From Campanula takesimana (taxonomy: Eukaryota > Streptophyta > Magnoliopsida > Asterales > Campanulaceae), in contig JAOWBW010000250.1 of assembly GCA_026119855.1 (NCBI GenBank), positions 1,178,001-1,242,000 on the forward strand: 64,000 nucleotides of DNA, given 5' to 3'. Under the pieces are notes generated by a model, which saw nothing but the letters and a program-made list of their open reading frames with translations, was not told the origin of the DNA and made no database searches. The translations under genes were made by a program, and so were the position numbers. Below, piece after piece: positions 44,801 through 55,775 of the stretch; within the stretch, counting starts at the first letter, position 1, and each line of letters begins with the position of its first letter.

Positions 44801-47341
44801 AGGCACTATAAAGCCAATTTTTTACCAATGACCTCTTGGTCTAGTGGTATCATGGCCTTCCCCTGGGTGGAGATGTCTCAGGTTCTACTTCCGCTGGGAG
44901 CAGGTTCTATAGTATATAAACGGTTTATATACTAAAAGACACTATAAAGCTAAATTTTACCAATGACCTCTTGGTCTAGTGGTATCCACTTGGTATTAGA
45001 GGCTTACCCTGGTGGGAGGTCTCAGGTTCTACTCCCACTGGGAGCAGGTTCTATTAATATATAAACGGTTTATATATTAAAGGCACTATAAAGCCAATTT
45101 TTTAACCAATGACCTCTTGGTCTAGTGGTATCATAGCCTTTCCCTGGGGGGAGGTCTCAGGTTCTACTCCCGCTGGGAGCAGGTTCTATAGTATATAAAC
45201 GGTTTATATACTAAAGGCACTATAAAGCCAAATTTTTAACTAATGACCTCTTGGTCTAGTGGTATCATGGCCTTCCCCTGGGGGGGAGGTCTCAGGTTCT
45301 ACTCCCGCTGGGAGCAGGTTCTATAGTATATAAACGGTTTATATACTAAAGGCACTATAAAGCAAAATTTTTGACCAATGACCTCTTGGTCTAGTGGTAT
45401 CATGGCCTTCCCCTGGGGGGGGGGGAGGTCTCAGGTTCTACTCCCGCTGGGAGCAGGTTCTATAATATATAAACGGATTATATACTAAAGGCACTATAAA
45501 ACCAAATTTTTACCAATGACCTCTTGGTCTTGTGGTATCCACTTGGTATTAGAGGCTTCCCCTGGGGGGAGGTCTCAGGTTCTACTCCCGCTGGGAGCAG
45601 GTTCTATTAATATATAAACGCTTTATATATTAAAGGCACTATAAAGCCAAATTTTGAACCAATGACCTCTTGGTCTAGTGGTATCATGGCCTTTCCCTGG
45701 GGGGAAGTCTCAGGTTCTACTCCCGCTGGGAGCAGGTTCTATTAATATATAAACGCTTTATATATTAAAGGCGCTATAAAGCCAAATTTTGAACCAATGA
45801 CCTCTTGGTCTAGTGGTATCATGGCCTTTCCCTTGGGGGAGGTCTCAGGTTCTATTCCCGCTAGGAGCAGGTTCTATAGTATATAAACGGTTTATATACT
45901 AAAGGCACTATAAAGCCAAATTTTTTAACCAATGACCTCTTGGTCTAGTGGTATCCACTTGGTATTAGAGGCTTCCCCTGGGGGGAGGTCTCAGGTTCTA
46001 CTCCCGCTGGGAGCAGGTTCTATTAATATATAAACGGTTTATATATTAAAGGCACTATAAAGCCAATTTTTTTACCGATTACCTCTTGGTCTAGTGGTAT
46101 CATGGTATTAGAGGCTTCCCCTGGGGGGAGGTCTCAGGTTCTACTCCATCTGGGAGCAGGTTCTATTAATATATAAACGGTTTATATATTAAAGGCACTA
46201 TAAAGCCAAATTTAAAAAAAGAAAAAAAAACCAATGACCTATTGGTCTAGTGGTATCATGGCCTTCCCCTGGGGGGGAGGTCTCAGGTTCTACTCCCGCT
46301 GGGAGCAGGTTCTATAGTATATAACGGTTTATATACTAAAGACATTATAAAGCCAAAATTTGTCCAAAGACCTCTTGGTCTAGTGGTATCATGGCCTTTC
46401 CTTGGGGGAGAGGTCTCAGGTTCTACTCCCGCTGGGAGCAGGTTCTATAGTATATAAACGGTTTATATACTAAAGGCACTATAAAGCCAAATTTTTTAAC
46501 CAATGACCTCTTGGTCTAGTGGTATCCACTTGGTATTAGAGGCTTCCCCTGGGGGGAGGTCTCAGGTTCTACTCCCGCTGGGAGCAGGTTCTATTAATAT
46601 ATAAATGGTTTATATATTAAAGGCACTATAAAGCCAAATTTTTAACCAATGACCTCATGGTCTAGTGGTATCATGGCCTTTCCCTGGGGGGGAGGTCTCA
46701 GGTTCTACTCCCGCTGGGAGCAGGTTCTATAGTATATAAACGGTTTATATACTAAAGGCACTATAAAGTCAAATTTTTAACCAATGACCTCTTGGTCTAG
46801 TGGTATCCACTTGGTATTAGAGTCTTCCCCTGGGGGAGGTCTCAGGTTCTACTCCTGCTGGGAGCAGGTTCTATTAATATATAAACGGTTTATATATTAA
46901 AGGCACTATAAACCAATTTTTTAACCAATGACCTCTTGGTCTAGTGGTATCATGGTCTTCCCCTGGGGGGGAGGTCTCAGGTTCTACTCCAGCTGGGAGC
47001 AGGTTCTATAGTTTATAAACGGTTTATATACTAAAGGCACTATAAAGCCAAATTTTTAAACCAATGACCTCTTGGTCTAGTGGTATCCACTTGGTATTAG
47101 AGGCTTCCCTTGGGGGGAGGTCTCAGGTTCTACTCCCGCTGGGAGCAGGTTCTATTAATATATAAACAGTTTATATATTAAAGGCACTATAAAGCCAATT
47201 TTTTTTTTGGTATCCACTTGGTATTAGAGGCTTCCCCTGGGGGGAGGTCTCAGGTTCTACTCCCGCTGGGAGCAGGTTCTATTAATATATAAACAGTTTA
47301 TATATTAAAGGCACTATAAAACCAAATTTTTAACAATAAAA
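41847..47341. repeat. Tandem array of about 39 tRNA-derived Pol III-like units, 134-145 bp
   Basis: Each plus-strand unit reads CAATGACCTCTTGGTCTAG (A box TGGTCTAGTGG), then a variable segment, a B-like box (GGTTCTACTCC), a dyad around TATATAAACGGTTTATATA, CTATAAAG and a T4-T6 run. TATAAA lies about 24 nt and CAA about 4 nt before the tRNA-like start, as in plant tRNA genes. Units come in a short form (ATCATGGCC) and a long form (ATCCACTTGGTATTAGAGGC). The first two or three units (to about 42190) are inverted. A block of about 2.1 kb (from 42728) is repeated from 44824. I infer, but cannot show, Pol III transcription. Confidence 0.85.
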
Positions 47342-47430
47342 ATCCCATCAGAACTCCGCAGTTAAGCGTGCTTGGGCGAGAGTAGTACTAGGATGGGTGA
47401 CCCCCTGGGAAGTCCTCGTGTTGCACCCCC
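47342..47430 (+). pseudogene. Truncated 5S rRNA sequence (nt about 31-119), plus strand
   Basis: AATCCCATCAGAACTCCGCA to TTGCACCCCCAACCCAAATT, the same truncation and 3' flank as the copy at 41758-41846 but inverted relative to it. The two truncated copies border the array at either end, with the 5S 3' ends pointing outward. One more, truncated tRNA-like unit follows (47448-47475). Confidence 0.9.
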
Positions 47431-47475
47431 AACCCAAATTTTTTTACCAATGACCTCTTAGTCTAGTGGTATCAT

Positions 47476-48434
47476 GGGACCTCCTGATAGTGAGCAGAAT
47501 GCATGATCCTCTCGCAAATAAAGCGATACAATGCCTTTAGGTCCAGCCTCAACTCACTAATATGAAACAAGTAGCCACTCCGGATGTTCTCTCTATCAAT
47601 ATTCACTCCAAACTCTCCCGCAAACCGTTTATTAAGTTCTTAAGAACACTTGATCTTAAATTCTTTTGATTTCCGCGAAGTCCTCAATTAAATCTAATCA
47701 CAAGAATATGATTCAATATATAAATTATTCACGCTAGTGAAACAATCTAAACCAAGATGATTTAAAGATCAAGAATATCAAGTCATATTAATGAAATCTT
47801 TAAATTAATTAAGCTCTATTCTTATGAACAAGAACAAGATTAATATTTAATTAAGCCCAATTTAGCATAGAGATTTGATAGTTATTACTCCCAATCCATG
47901 AACAATAAAATTAGCTACTCATCGACATAGCAATAAACACAAGAATATAATTAAAAATCATAAACCTGGATAAACGCTTGATGATGAATAATCTCCCAAA
48001 TCTTGTTTACAATCTTCAAAACATGAATAAAACCTAAAACCAAGCATAAAGAAATAAAGTACTGCAGTCTAATATTTATACAGGGAGAAAACTAGGGCCA
48101 AAAGTAGGAAAATTTGGGTTAAAGCCCGTCTGGCACAGGTAACCCGAAAACCGTACGGAACGACCGAGCGGGCGCCTGGTAGTACCCTGGTGGGCGCTCA
48201 TTTGCCCAGTAACTTTGGTCATTCAAAACTCCCAACGAGCGGGCGCCTGGCTATGGTCGGGCGGGCTCCTGGTCGACTTTTCTGACTTTCTTTATCTTTT
48301 CTTCTTTTCTTCACCTCTTGACTAGGTTGACCAATGTTGACCTTTGACTTTGACTCGATCAATTCTTGGTCTTCAATCCTTTAAATCTCTAAGACTATGT
48401 AATACATCACATTACACTAAAAAGTGTCTCAAAA
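47476..48434 (-). mobile_element. LTR-like segment with TATA box and CpG cluster
   Basis: On the minus strand the segment begins TGAGACACTTTTTAGTG near 48430. It has a TATA box (TATAAATATTAGAC near 48075) and, 50-210 bases upstream of it, a cluster with repeated GAGCGGGCGCC/GGCGCCCGCTCG words (48125-48285). It then has GAGTAGCTAATTTTATTGTT-type text common in plant LTR leaders. No partner LTR, primer site or short target duplication is visible. It could be a solo LTR fragment or the 5' part of the retroposed transcript. Confidence 0.45.
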
Positions 48435-50390
48435 CCCTTTTACATCATTAGGTTTGAATTTCTCATTATTTATGTTACAGATTTATTTATTATTTTGTTC
48501 TTCAAGATTTAGGATATAATGTTTATTTATATGATTCTGCAATACGATAAAGCAAATCATAATAAATCAAACACTTTCTTATTCCAAATAAGAGTTAAAT
48601 ATCCTTCATTATCTCTAAAGAAACCAAAATAATATCTTCTACTTAAAGTAAATACATAGTATCATTTGTTCGAAACAAATATATATATATGAGCCCACTA
48701 AGTAAAGTTACTTCACAAGTGCTCTACGATTAATGTTGCAACTCTTGCATCATTATCCTTCGCAGATTAACTTTCCATTTCTTATGTAGTCTTTCGTTTC
48801 TCAATTATTGCACATTTAGACAAATGTGGGATCCACATCCGGTATCCAATACCCAATAATTAGAAGTAGAAAGATCACATAAATACTTAAAGCGATAGTC
48901 CTACTATCCTTCCTTATCTCGGATCTTCCAATTTCAGATTGCAATTTCCAAATGGTCAATCTTATTTCCATGTTACCAAAATTGCATTATTTAAAGTTAT
49001 TAATTTTAGCCACAGTTAATTCTTTTAAGCTTGACAACACTTGTCTTGCCTTTATCTTAAATCTTTTTCTTTATTAACCTTAAAGTTTTTAAGAATGTTT
49101 CCTTTGATATCAAGTGTTAGCTTTTTAAACATCCAATGTTTCTCATTAATCAATATCAAGTTCTTTGTTAGTTCCAAACTAACTTAAGAATCAAGCCTTT
49201 AAAGGTGATCAATTTGTCTCTCCATGTTCCAAACATGAGAACCTATCGATGTACCTTTCAATCATCTCATGAATGTTAGGCTCTCTTACAATCTCGAACT
49301 TTCCCTTGCTTGCTTATAGGAACAATTCCTATGCGATTGCTTATCTCATAAGCATCCATGTGTTTCAGACACTTCCAAAGTTCTAAACATATGTTAGCAA
49401 GTGCAAGACAATTTATATCCATAGAATCATCTAATGTTTCTAAGATGTGTGTTTGTCCGTCCTTAAGGCATTAGGTTTCTTAGAAATAAGATTTATTTGG
49501 AATGTATATAACTTCCGTTCTTGCTTAAAAATTCTTCTTAAACTCATGACCCAGTCAAAGATGTTAATTTCATTCTCTTTTAAGTTTTATTAAATCGCAG
49601 TGATAAATCATGAGTAAAGTTTAAAATAATATTCTACACAAATATGCAAATTAAATATACTCCTATATTTCATACCATTTCATTTAAGAGATATTTAGTT
49701 GTATTTCATAAATACTGCCACTAAATTATACAACCTTCATATACAAAAATGTATAATATAATTTACATGGGCTAAGACCCAACATTAATATTAAATTTAC
49801 GTCCGCGATGGCAAGATGCATAAAATTAAATTAATAAGGTAGACAACTCTTGCCAATCATATCTCATATGACTCTTAGATCTTTTATGTGATTGTTTAGA
49901 CATCTCATGTCTTAACATGTTTTAATCACATCCTGTGCCTTAGGCCCAAAACTCATTTAAATTTTGACACCGCGATGGCAAGTCCCCAAAATTTAAATTG
50001 TTTTGATAGCCTAATTAGGTCAAACCACTTTAAACGTATAGGAAACTCTGATTCACTCATCATGCTCATACAAAGATAGAATCAATGCACCCCGCGAGGG
50101 TTAGAGCACGCACAAAACTACCCGTGTACTCACATGTGTTTTAATCGTGGGTTGGCACATGACTTAAAATTTTATGAAGGTTTATTTTACACATAGAGGT
50201 TAATTAATCCAATTAATTAACATAAGTGATTTCTAGCAAAAAAGTCATGGGGACGGATACTAAATTTTCTGTAAACTATTTACAGATTGAATGTATTATC
50301 CATATTTTCAGAAACAAGGCGTAAGCCTTCCATTGACCCATATGATGAGACAATCCATTTAGTTTTCCTCTTTGCAAACAATTTGCAGTC
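48435..50390 (-). pseudogene. Copia B gag, protease region and leader, decayed
   Basis: 48440-48990 continues copia A's integrase and protease homology (GACAAATGTGGGATCCACATCCGG, compare 35945). 49020-49270 matches the gag region. 49790-50390 looks like a leader with a repeated CGCGATGGCAAG phrase (49806 and 49971). No 5' LTR or primer site can be recognised, and the boundary with the next gene near 50390 is uncertain. Confidence 0.5.
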
Positions 50391-50398
50391 CATGTGAT

Positions 50399-51790
50399 TT
50401 AATTGCAGCAGTTATAGGGATAAATTCTGAAACTTTTATTCCGCAGAGCATCTTGAAATTGAGAGTACAAAACGTACGGCCGAACTAAGTCAAATGGCAA
50501 CCACAATTCCGTACTAAATTTAGAAACTTGCGGAAACGATCCTTTCGGAAAGTAACTCGATTCTAAATTCTTTTGTCTCACCAATTTCACAGATTACAAC
50601 AATCTTAAACTCTTTAAGATTCTGATTTCTGCTACTTTCTGGATTTCTGTGTTTAGATCTACTTCAGGGAACACGGTTTCCAAAACCAGCCATCTGAAAT
50701 CAGATCCAGTACAGATCAACCAGACCATCCGTACGACTGCTTCTGGAAGCATCGAAGCTCAAAGTCAGAATAGCAAGAAATTGCGTACTTATAACCAAGT
50801 TGTAAAAAACAAAAAAAACTTACCAGAAGACATCTTATGAGTAGAGACTTTAAACAACTTGCTAGATCCAACTTCTTCACCTCTGAAATTCTCTTCAACT
50901 TCTTTCTAACCCACGCTCTCCGAAACAGAAACAACTGGTAAAGGAACAAACTTACGAGAATTTTCAGGCAACACCTTGATTTTCTTCACAATCTCAAGTG
51001 AGTCTGCACACCTAGGAAACAGATCTCCCAATTTGGAAACTGCAACCATAAAGAATGTCAAGAAACAACATCAAGGAATAGAACCAAATATATTATCAAC
51101 AGAAACAAAACTACCTTCCTTCTTCTACTCGTACATCATCCTATCACCTCCCACCCGAGTGCTCCTTTTCACATAGAAAAACCTATCTTTCCAACATCTA
51201 TCCGCATCAATTGACTCTACAACCAGACTTTGCGCCTTAGTCTTAACCCTAAAACCAAACTTGGAAGACCCGTGTGACCTGTCATAGGAACATGCTAATT
51301 CCTCAAGACCAGCCCTTGACCCTGTTTCAGCACTCAACCTATCTAAAGTTGACAAAGCCCTCCAGCCTACGGGCATAAGTTGCGCGTACGCAAGCTCTGT
51401 AACCTCAAAGAAATGGGTAATTAGGGGATAGAGGGAACTTCGAACCTATTGCAAACGGGTACTCAAAAAAATAGATCCACTCAGAAGAGATGCAATCTGA
51501 AGTGAGACTCGAATTAGGGTTCATAAACTCCACCCCCTTTGGAAAATCTTTGTTTTTCCTCAAAGTATAAATGCTAGACAAAGATAACTCAGATCTCTCA
51601 TCATCAGGTTGTTTAAGTAAACCTAGACATACATAACCTTTAGGTAATACTACGCCCTGATCTACAGCGACCTCACTCATCTTAACAGAAAAAGGAAATC
51701 AAGAATTTGAAAAGAAAAAAGCAAGAAAGACTCACCGTGATTGAAGATGATTTCTCTCTCTATTTCTTCCAGGGTAAATAAGGGATCAAT
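50399..51790 (-). pseudogene. Transposase_28-type ('putative gypsy-type transposon') gene, antisense extra ORF
   Basis: Exon 1 starts at Met 51680 (MSEVAVDQGVVLPKGY) and carries the family's FEYPFAIGSKFPLSP, MPVGWRALSTL and CWKDRFFYVKR blocks. A single-base shift near 51420 breaks it. Splice-like signals follow on the minus strand: GAAG/GTAGTT to GGTTGCAG/TTTCC (about 51115-51040) and TCTG/GTAAGT to CTTCCAG/AAGC (about 50829-50749). A 5'-UTR intron (GTGAGT to TTAAG) is possible. This domain is known as an extra ORF, often antisense, in Tat-lineage gypsy elements. The plus-strand polypurine tract at 51955 fits that. Confidence 0.6.
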
Positions 51791-51954
51791 TTCAAAAGCG
51801 TGATTTAAAGGAAAAGACCTGACTGTTCAAGAACCCTGCCATAACTCAAGTACCTAGAATCATGTTTGCCTATGACTGTCACATCCACCGCCCAAATTGA
51901 AGACATTGGAAGCCAGCGGTTAATTAATTTTTGACTAAAGAAATCTTTTTAACT

Positions 51955-52468
51955 CAAAAATTGGGGGCAATTGTTTGGGATGGAAAAAATCACACTGTAT
52001 CATTACAACCTGGGTTTACAACTTGAACTACATTTTGCAGGTAAAGTTCCACGATCCTATTTTTCAGGAGTTTGTTATGAACGTGGAAGAATAAAGACTC
52101 AATCAAAGACATGAGTCAATTATATTCAACAAACGACATGATGATCAAGCACGTCCGATACTCAATAAAGACTCTGAGATATTAGGGAAAAGGTAGCTAG
52201 TTAGTTATCTTTATTTTGGTATTTAAAGGGAACAAACACTGTAATTCACACACTCACTCCGTTGTTACGATCTCCCTCTCTCAACTTTGTTTGATACACT
52301 AAAAAACATTATTAAAATTACATGTTTGAGGTTTTATGCCGGCAAGCTAGTTGCTCAAGGGCTTTCCTCATTAAATATTGTGTCGTTACATCTTGAATTT
52401 CAAGTTCTTTATTCCATTAGCACTCAATTCCATCACTTTAGTTAAGTTGCTGAAATTTGACCAAAACA
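51955..52468 (+). mobile_element. Polypurine tract and 3' LTR beside the antisense gene
   Basis: CAAAAATTGGGGGCAAT is followed by the LTR start TGTTTGGGATGG at 51972. A TATA-like TATTTAAAGGG lies near 52222. The inverse-complementary end GACCAAAACA at 52468 gives a 497-bp LTR. It is oriented opposite to the Transposase_28 gene, as expected for an antisense extra ORF between pol and the 3' LTR. No target duplication or 5' LTR was found. Confidence 0.5.
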
Positions 52469-52628
52469 AACGCAATAGAAAAACTAGTTTCCAATCATTG
52501 AATTTGTTTTTACGAATTTTAACTTGTAAAATAAGGAATTTTTAGGTCAAGCCTCATAATCTCGTGCATATTTTTGTATAACAACACTATTAAAAACTAA
52601 CATCTTAAAATGGAACAGAGGGAGTATT

Positions 52629-53452
52629 AGGGGTGTAAGTGTTCGGTTTGGTTCGGTCTGGGACAAATTAGAGGCCGATCCACTATTCATCCGTTTGGGA
52701 AATTCTCAGACTGAACCAAACCACCATTTTTTTAACTGAAGAAAACCAAACCGCAATGGTTTGGTTCGGTTTGGTTCAGACCGTGATCTAGACTGTTGTT
52801 TAGACTATGGTCCAGATTGTGGTTCAAACATCTATTCTGACTTTTGTCCATACCACAAGTTAGACCATGGCTTAGACTGCAACACATTATCATATTTGTT
52901 TAAGAAATTTAGTGGTTATGGAGAAAGAGCGACGGGGACCAGAGGAAGAGGGAGGGATGCAGGAGGTACGTCTTAAGAGAGAAATCAGAGGAAGAAGAAT
53001 ACTATAGGAACAAAGAAGCCAAAAGGAAGAGAACACACTATACAAGTCCGCAATGAAAAAACTTGATTAACTATGTGCCGCAATAAATGTAACAAACGAT
53101 GATATGTATATATTGAATATGATGCAAAACAAGTGTTAGGAATAGTCTAATGTAATGTATACTTTTTAATAATACAACGAGAGATATAAATTAGCATATT
53201 ATAAATTTAATATATGTGGTCTGACTATTCGATCTGGTGGTTCGTTTTGGTGGTTCGGTCTAGCGGTTCAGTCTCGCGGTTTGGTTTGGTTTGGTTCAGT
53301 CTGGAGGGATCAGACCGCAAACCAAATTAAACTATGTAGTTTACCAATTTTTGAGACTGAATTGAATCAGTCATACTTAAAAACCGAACCAAACAACATT
53401 ATATAATTTAATTGAATCGCAATCTAGACCGAACCGCTTATACACCAAGGAG
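52629..53452. mobile_element. Non-autonomous hAT-like element rich in GGTTCGGTC words
   Basis: The left end AGGGGTGTAAGTGTTCGGTT and inverted right end TTGGTGTATAAGCGGTTCGG match imperfectly. GGAGTATT (52621) and GGAGTAAA (53453) may be an eroded 8-bp duplication. Numerous GGTTCGGTTTGG-type words fill both ends, as in the element at 37789. The left flank is the end of a Stowaway-type MITE (AACAGAGGGAGTA). Confidence 0.55.
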
Positions 53453-54026
53453 TAAAACCATTTTTGAGAGGCCCATTTACCACTCTACGAAGCCTATATA
53501 AGAAGTTAATGGAGTGACATAGAAGTAGATGGGCTCTTCCTTTGTAAACCGTAAGAATCTTTCATTACTTGGGCCTTTGGTGGGCTTGATTTTAGTCAGA
53601 ATCTTAACTGCGTCAGATCTAAATCTAATGATGAATAAGTTAACAATCTCAGTTGAATAGTGGGTGTCCTTAATATAAATAGCTACTTCAAAATCAGTCA
53701 ATAGGATCATGAACCGAGACACTCCACGTTCAAATCGAGGCCAGATCTCCTGTGCCCCTCTAATCTAGACCGTTTATGTTGATAGGCATAATTCCACAAG
53801 GCCCCTTCTCCCAGATCATTATTCCATAAAAGTCCACATGAGATCCAAAAGTCCACCTCCACCCATTGTCCAAATCAAAATTCCATAAAAGCCCAAAAAC
53901 CCATCACACACTACTCAGGTCAGGCTGCCCCCAAGCCCAATGCCCAGGCCCGATGCCCCGACCCGCCCACCCGCCCCGGATCCAGAACTCAATGCCAGCC
54001 ACCCCTTTTAATTAAAAGCAAAAATG

Positions 54027-54095
54027 TTGTTCCCAGGTTTCGAACCTAGGTCTTTTACAATAACAACCATGTCTTTACCACTAAGTCAATGCATT
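54027..54095 (-). other. tRNA-like module in left arm
   Basis: Minus strand: TGACTTAGTGGTA (A-box-like, one mismatch) and GGTTCGAAACC (perfect B box, 54036-54046). It mirrors the module at 55705-55770 in the opposite arm. Confidence 0.55.
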
Positions 54096-54796
54096 GCTTG
54101 TTTCTAAATTTGCAATATTTATTATTACTAACTGAAATCTGGACGAAACTAAATTACAAAACTTGAGATTTTACAATTAATTAATGAAAAACTTGAATAT
54201 TCACAAAAACACAATTTTTTTTAATATATGTTAGAATATTAAAAACATGATTTAAGAATATAAAATATCTAAAGCTTTTTATTAAAAAAATATGAAAGAC
54301 CTAAAAAATAAATTAAATTATATTTGCAAAAATACATTATTTCATAATATTTTATAAGTTTTTAATTATCACCCTTCTGTTAAGGCATTTATTTACATAA
54401 ATGACACCAAACTAAGTCTATTATATACTGAAAATATGAGAATTATAAGAAAATAAACTAAATAACTCTTATACCTTAAATATAAGAGTAATTCTAGTCT
54501 TATATTTTAGGTATATAATTTCTTTAAAAAATGGGGATTTAATGTGAGAAAATTACTCTCATATCTAAAGTATAAGAGAAGAACTAGTCTTATACTTTCG
54601 GTATAAGAGTTAATATTAAAAATATATTAGAACAACTTGATTAATGTTTCACAACATTTAATAATAGAAGTATCATTCTTGCCAAAATAAATGTCAGCAA
54701 TTAAAACTTTCCAATCAATTAATGAAATTCTTGATTATTCACAAAAACATTAAATTTGTAAAATTAATATCATTTTACATTAAAAAAACATGATTA

Positions 54797-55355
54797 ATTA
54801 GGTCTTATAATTTGTATCAAAGTCTTGTAAATTCTTATTAAACATGTAAATTGTCTCATATCAGACTCATGAGAGCCATTTACAAAGGTCTCATATCCGA
54901 CTCATGAGTCTCTTAAATGTCTCATAAGTGATTTTTTAAGTCTTATAATTTGTATCAAAGTCTTGTAAATTCTTATGAGACATGTAAATTGTCTCATACC
55001 AGACTCATAAGTCTATTTACAAAGGTCTCATACCAGACCCATGAGTCTCTCAAAGGTCTCATAAGTGCATTTTTTAGGTCTTATAATTTCTATCAAAGTC
55101 TTGTAAATTCTTATGAGACATGTAAAAAAGTCTCATATAAGACTTATGAGGGTCTATTTACAAGGTCTCATAGCAGACTCATGAGTCTCTCAAAGGTCTC
55201 ATAAGTGTATTTTTTAGGTCTTATAATTTGTATCAAAGTCTTTGTAAATTCTTATGAGACATGTAAAAATGTCTCATATAAGACTTATGAGGGTCTATTT
55301 ACAAGGTCTCATAGCAGACTCATGAGTCTCTCAAAAGGTCTTATAAGTGCAAATA
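54797..55355. repeat. Four tandem copies of a 137-141 bp repeat
   Basis: AGGTCTTATAATTTGTATCA starts near 54799, 54936, 55075 and 55216. Each unit includes AAATTCTTATGAGACATG and a palindromic GACTCATGAGTC. The CTTATA/TATAAG vocabulary is shared with the array at 56735-58480. Confidence 0.85.
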
Positions 55356-55555
55356 ATGACAATTTGGTAATAAGGACTTAAATAGTGTCATTTTATATAA
55401 ATAGTTTACTGGAGGGTGCTAGTAAAAAAAAAATTAAAATTAAAATTCGATATTGCACAAAATTATAATTTAATTTATCTTTGGGTCTTTTATATTTTTT
55501 TTCTAATAAAATATTTAAATACTTTATATATTTTTTTTAAAATCTTGTTTTTCGG

Positions 55556-55587
<32 letters not shown>

Positions 55588-55704
55588 TTGATGTTTTGGG
55601 AATAATCAAAAATTTTATAAATTGATTTAGAATCTTGTTTTTTCTTCACTTAGTTTCATTTTGGCGCAATAGTAATAGAATATATTGCAAATTTTGTATC
55701 AAAC

Positions 55705-55775
55705 AGTAGGCTGGTGTAGTGGTTAAGTTGTTAGTTTTCACAATAAGTCATGGGTTCAATTCCCATACCCAACAT
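55705..55775 (+). other. tRNA-like module in right arm
   Basis: A box TGGTGTAGTGG (55712-55722) and B box GTTCAATTC (55754-55762) both fit the Pol III consensus. The spacing of about 31 bases is close to a normal tRNA. A T4 run follows near 55774. GC-rich GGGCTGGGC repeats lie just downstream. Confidence 0.6.

Larger units (their letters stand above)
41470..48434 (-). mobile_element. 7-kb composite insertion: LINE-like tail, 5S and tRNA-like array, LTR-like part
   Basis: This is bounded by an exact 15-bp direct repeat and, on the minus strand, by a terminal A run (T run 41468-41480). In minus-strand order it holds an LTR-like segment (48431-47476), a tRNA-like unit, a truncated 5S sequence, about 37 tandem tRNA-like units, two or three inverted units, a second truncated 5S, a complete 5S and a LINE-like 3' tail. 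It may be one retroposed transcript later expanded, or several nested events that share only the outer boundaries. Confidence 0.6.

Noticed and set aside
41847..47341. Cluster of functional tRNA genes, or a CRISPR-like array
   Set aside because: The units have A and B boxes but no cloverleaf with matching acceptor arms that I can pair, and the B box carries a mismatch. Repeat and spacer structure of CRISPR is absent and the genome is a plant.
41600..47430. A normal 5S rDNA locus
   Set aside because: Only one complete 5S exists, two others are truncated at the same point, spacing is 40 bp, and they border a different repeat inside a retroposon-like insertion.
52469..52628. Complete Stowaway MITE at 52610
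   Set aside because: Only one end (AACAGAGGGAGTA) is visible; a matching left end was not found. The same holds at 19590 and 58600.
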